Shown: positions 5,357 to 5,418 of the stretch, in pieces
Layout: every line of letters starts with the position of its first letter
Position numbering within the stretch: the first letter of the stretch is position 1
From: DASPXY01 sp038227745
Lineage (GTDB): Bacteria > Planctomycetota > Planctomycetia > Gemmatales > Gemmataceae
Assembly: GCA_038227745.1 (NCBI GenBank)
Contig: JBBRPS010000695.1
Span: 1-5,418, forward strand
DNA length: 5,418 bases
Direction: 5' to 3'
Made by a program: the position numbers and the translations under genes
Notes under the pieces: model-generated
Databases searched by the model: none
What the model saw: only the letters and a program-made list of their open reading frames with translations
What the model was told of the DNA's origin: nothing

Positions 5357-5418
5357 GGTGAGCCAGATCCCGCTGCGCGGGGGCGAGCGCGGGCCCCGCG
5401 CAGCGGATCTGGCTCACC
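5357..5418. repeat. Second long GC-rich inverted repeat at the right edge
   Basis: 5357-5370 (ggtgagccagatcc) pairs exactly with 5405-5418, and 5372-5382 (gctgcgcgggg) with 5394-5404. This gives 25 bp with a single bulged C at 5371 and an 11-base loop. The right arm ends at the last base of the window, so the stem may continue and any following T-tract cannot be seen. The sequence is unrelated to the first hairpin apart from high GC. It may be a terminator for a convergent neighbour or a dispersed palindromic element. Confidence 0.7.

Larger units (their letters stand above)
5209..5418. other. Gene-free region after the DUF1501 gene
   Basis: No credible coding sequence is seen here. The stretch is dominated by two long GC-rich hairpins (5230-5287 and 5357-5418) with about 70 bases between them. 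A third, weaker stem in that spacer pairs 5337-5343 with 5352-5358 (one G-U pair, 8-base loop) and overlaps the foot of the second hairpin by two bases, so the two could not both form fully. No tRNA-like fold was recognised. Confidence 0.6.

Noticed and set aside
5209..5418. CRISPR array or tRNA in the right-hand intergenic region
   Set aside because: There are no regularly spaced direct repeats and no cloverleaf-like arrangement; only two unrelated hairpins are present.

Overview
The window reads as a high-GC planctomycete chromosome (Planctomycetota; a Gemmataceae-like or Pirellulales-like member is the best guess). The two large genes belong to families that are hugely expanded in that phylum: a secreted cytochrome-c-like PSCyt1 / DUF1549 / DUF1553 protein, and a Tat-exported DUF1501 protein of the alkaline-phosphatase/sulfatase-like superfamily. 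In planctomycetes these two families are usually encoded side by side as a pair.

Layout, all genes on the + strand. 1-136: leader with a small GC-rich inverted repeat, an AT-rich island that may hold a promoter, and a Shine-Dalgarno that decides the first start. 137-2941: PSCyt1-DUF1549-DUF1553 protein. 2949-3392: small HEPN-domain protein. 3395-3760: small protein with a charged coiled-coil-like N-terminus and a region resembling BolA. 3793-5208: DUF1501 protein. 5209-5418: no gene, but two long, near-perfect GC-rich hairpins.

The four genes are packed tightly (gaps of 7, 2 and 32 bases), so they probably form one transcript. The outer two are probably a functional pair working outside the cytoplasmic membrane: a haem-binding/DUF1553 partner plus a DUF1501 hydrolase-like partner, substrate unknown. 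The inner two look like a separate two-gene cassette placed between them. Both lack export signals, their GC content is visibly lower (about 52-55 % in sampled 60-base stretches against about 73 % in the flanking genes), and they are spaced for translational coupling.

The most unusual content is this HEPN plus BolA-like pair. The HEPN protein lacks the usual RX4-6H nuclease motif, and the BolA-like protein has Trp where BolA proteins have the conserved metal-ligand His. Its function cannot be read from sequence. A toxin-antitoxin-like, regulatory or accessory module is possible, but that is inference.
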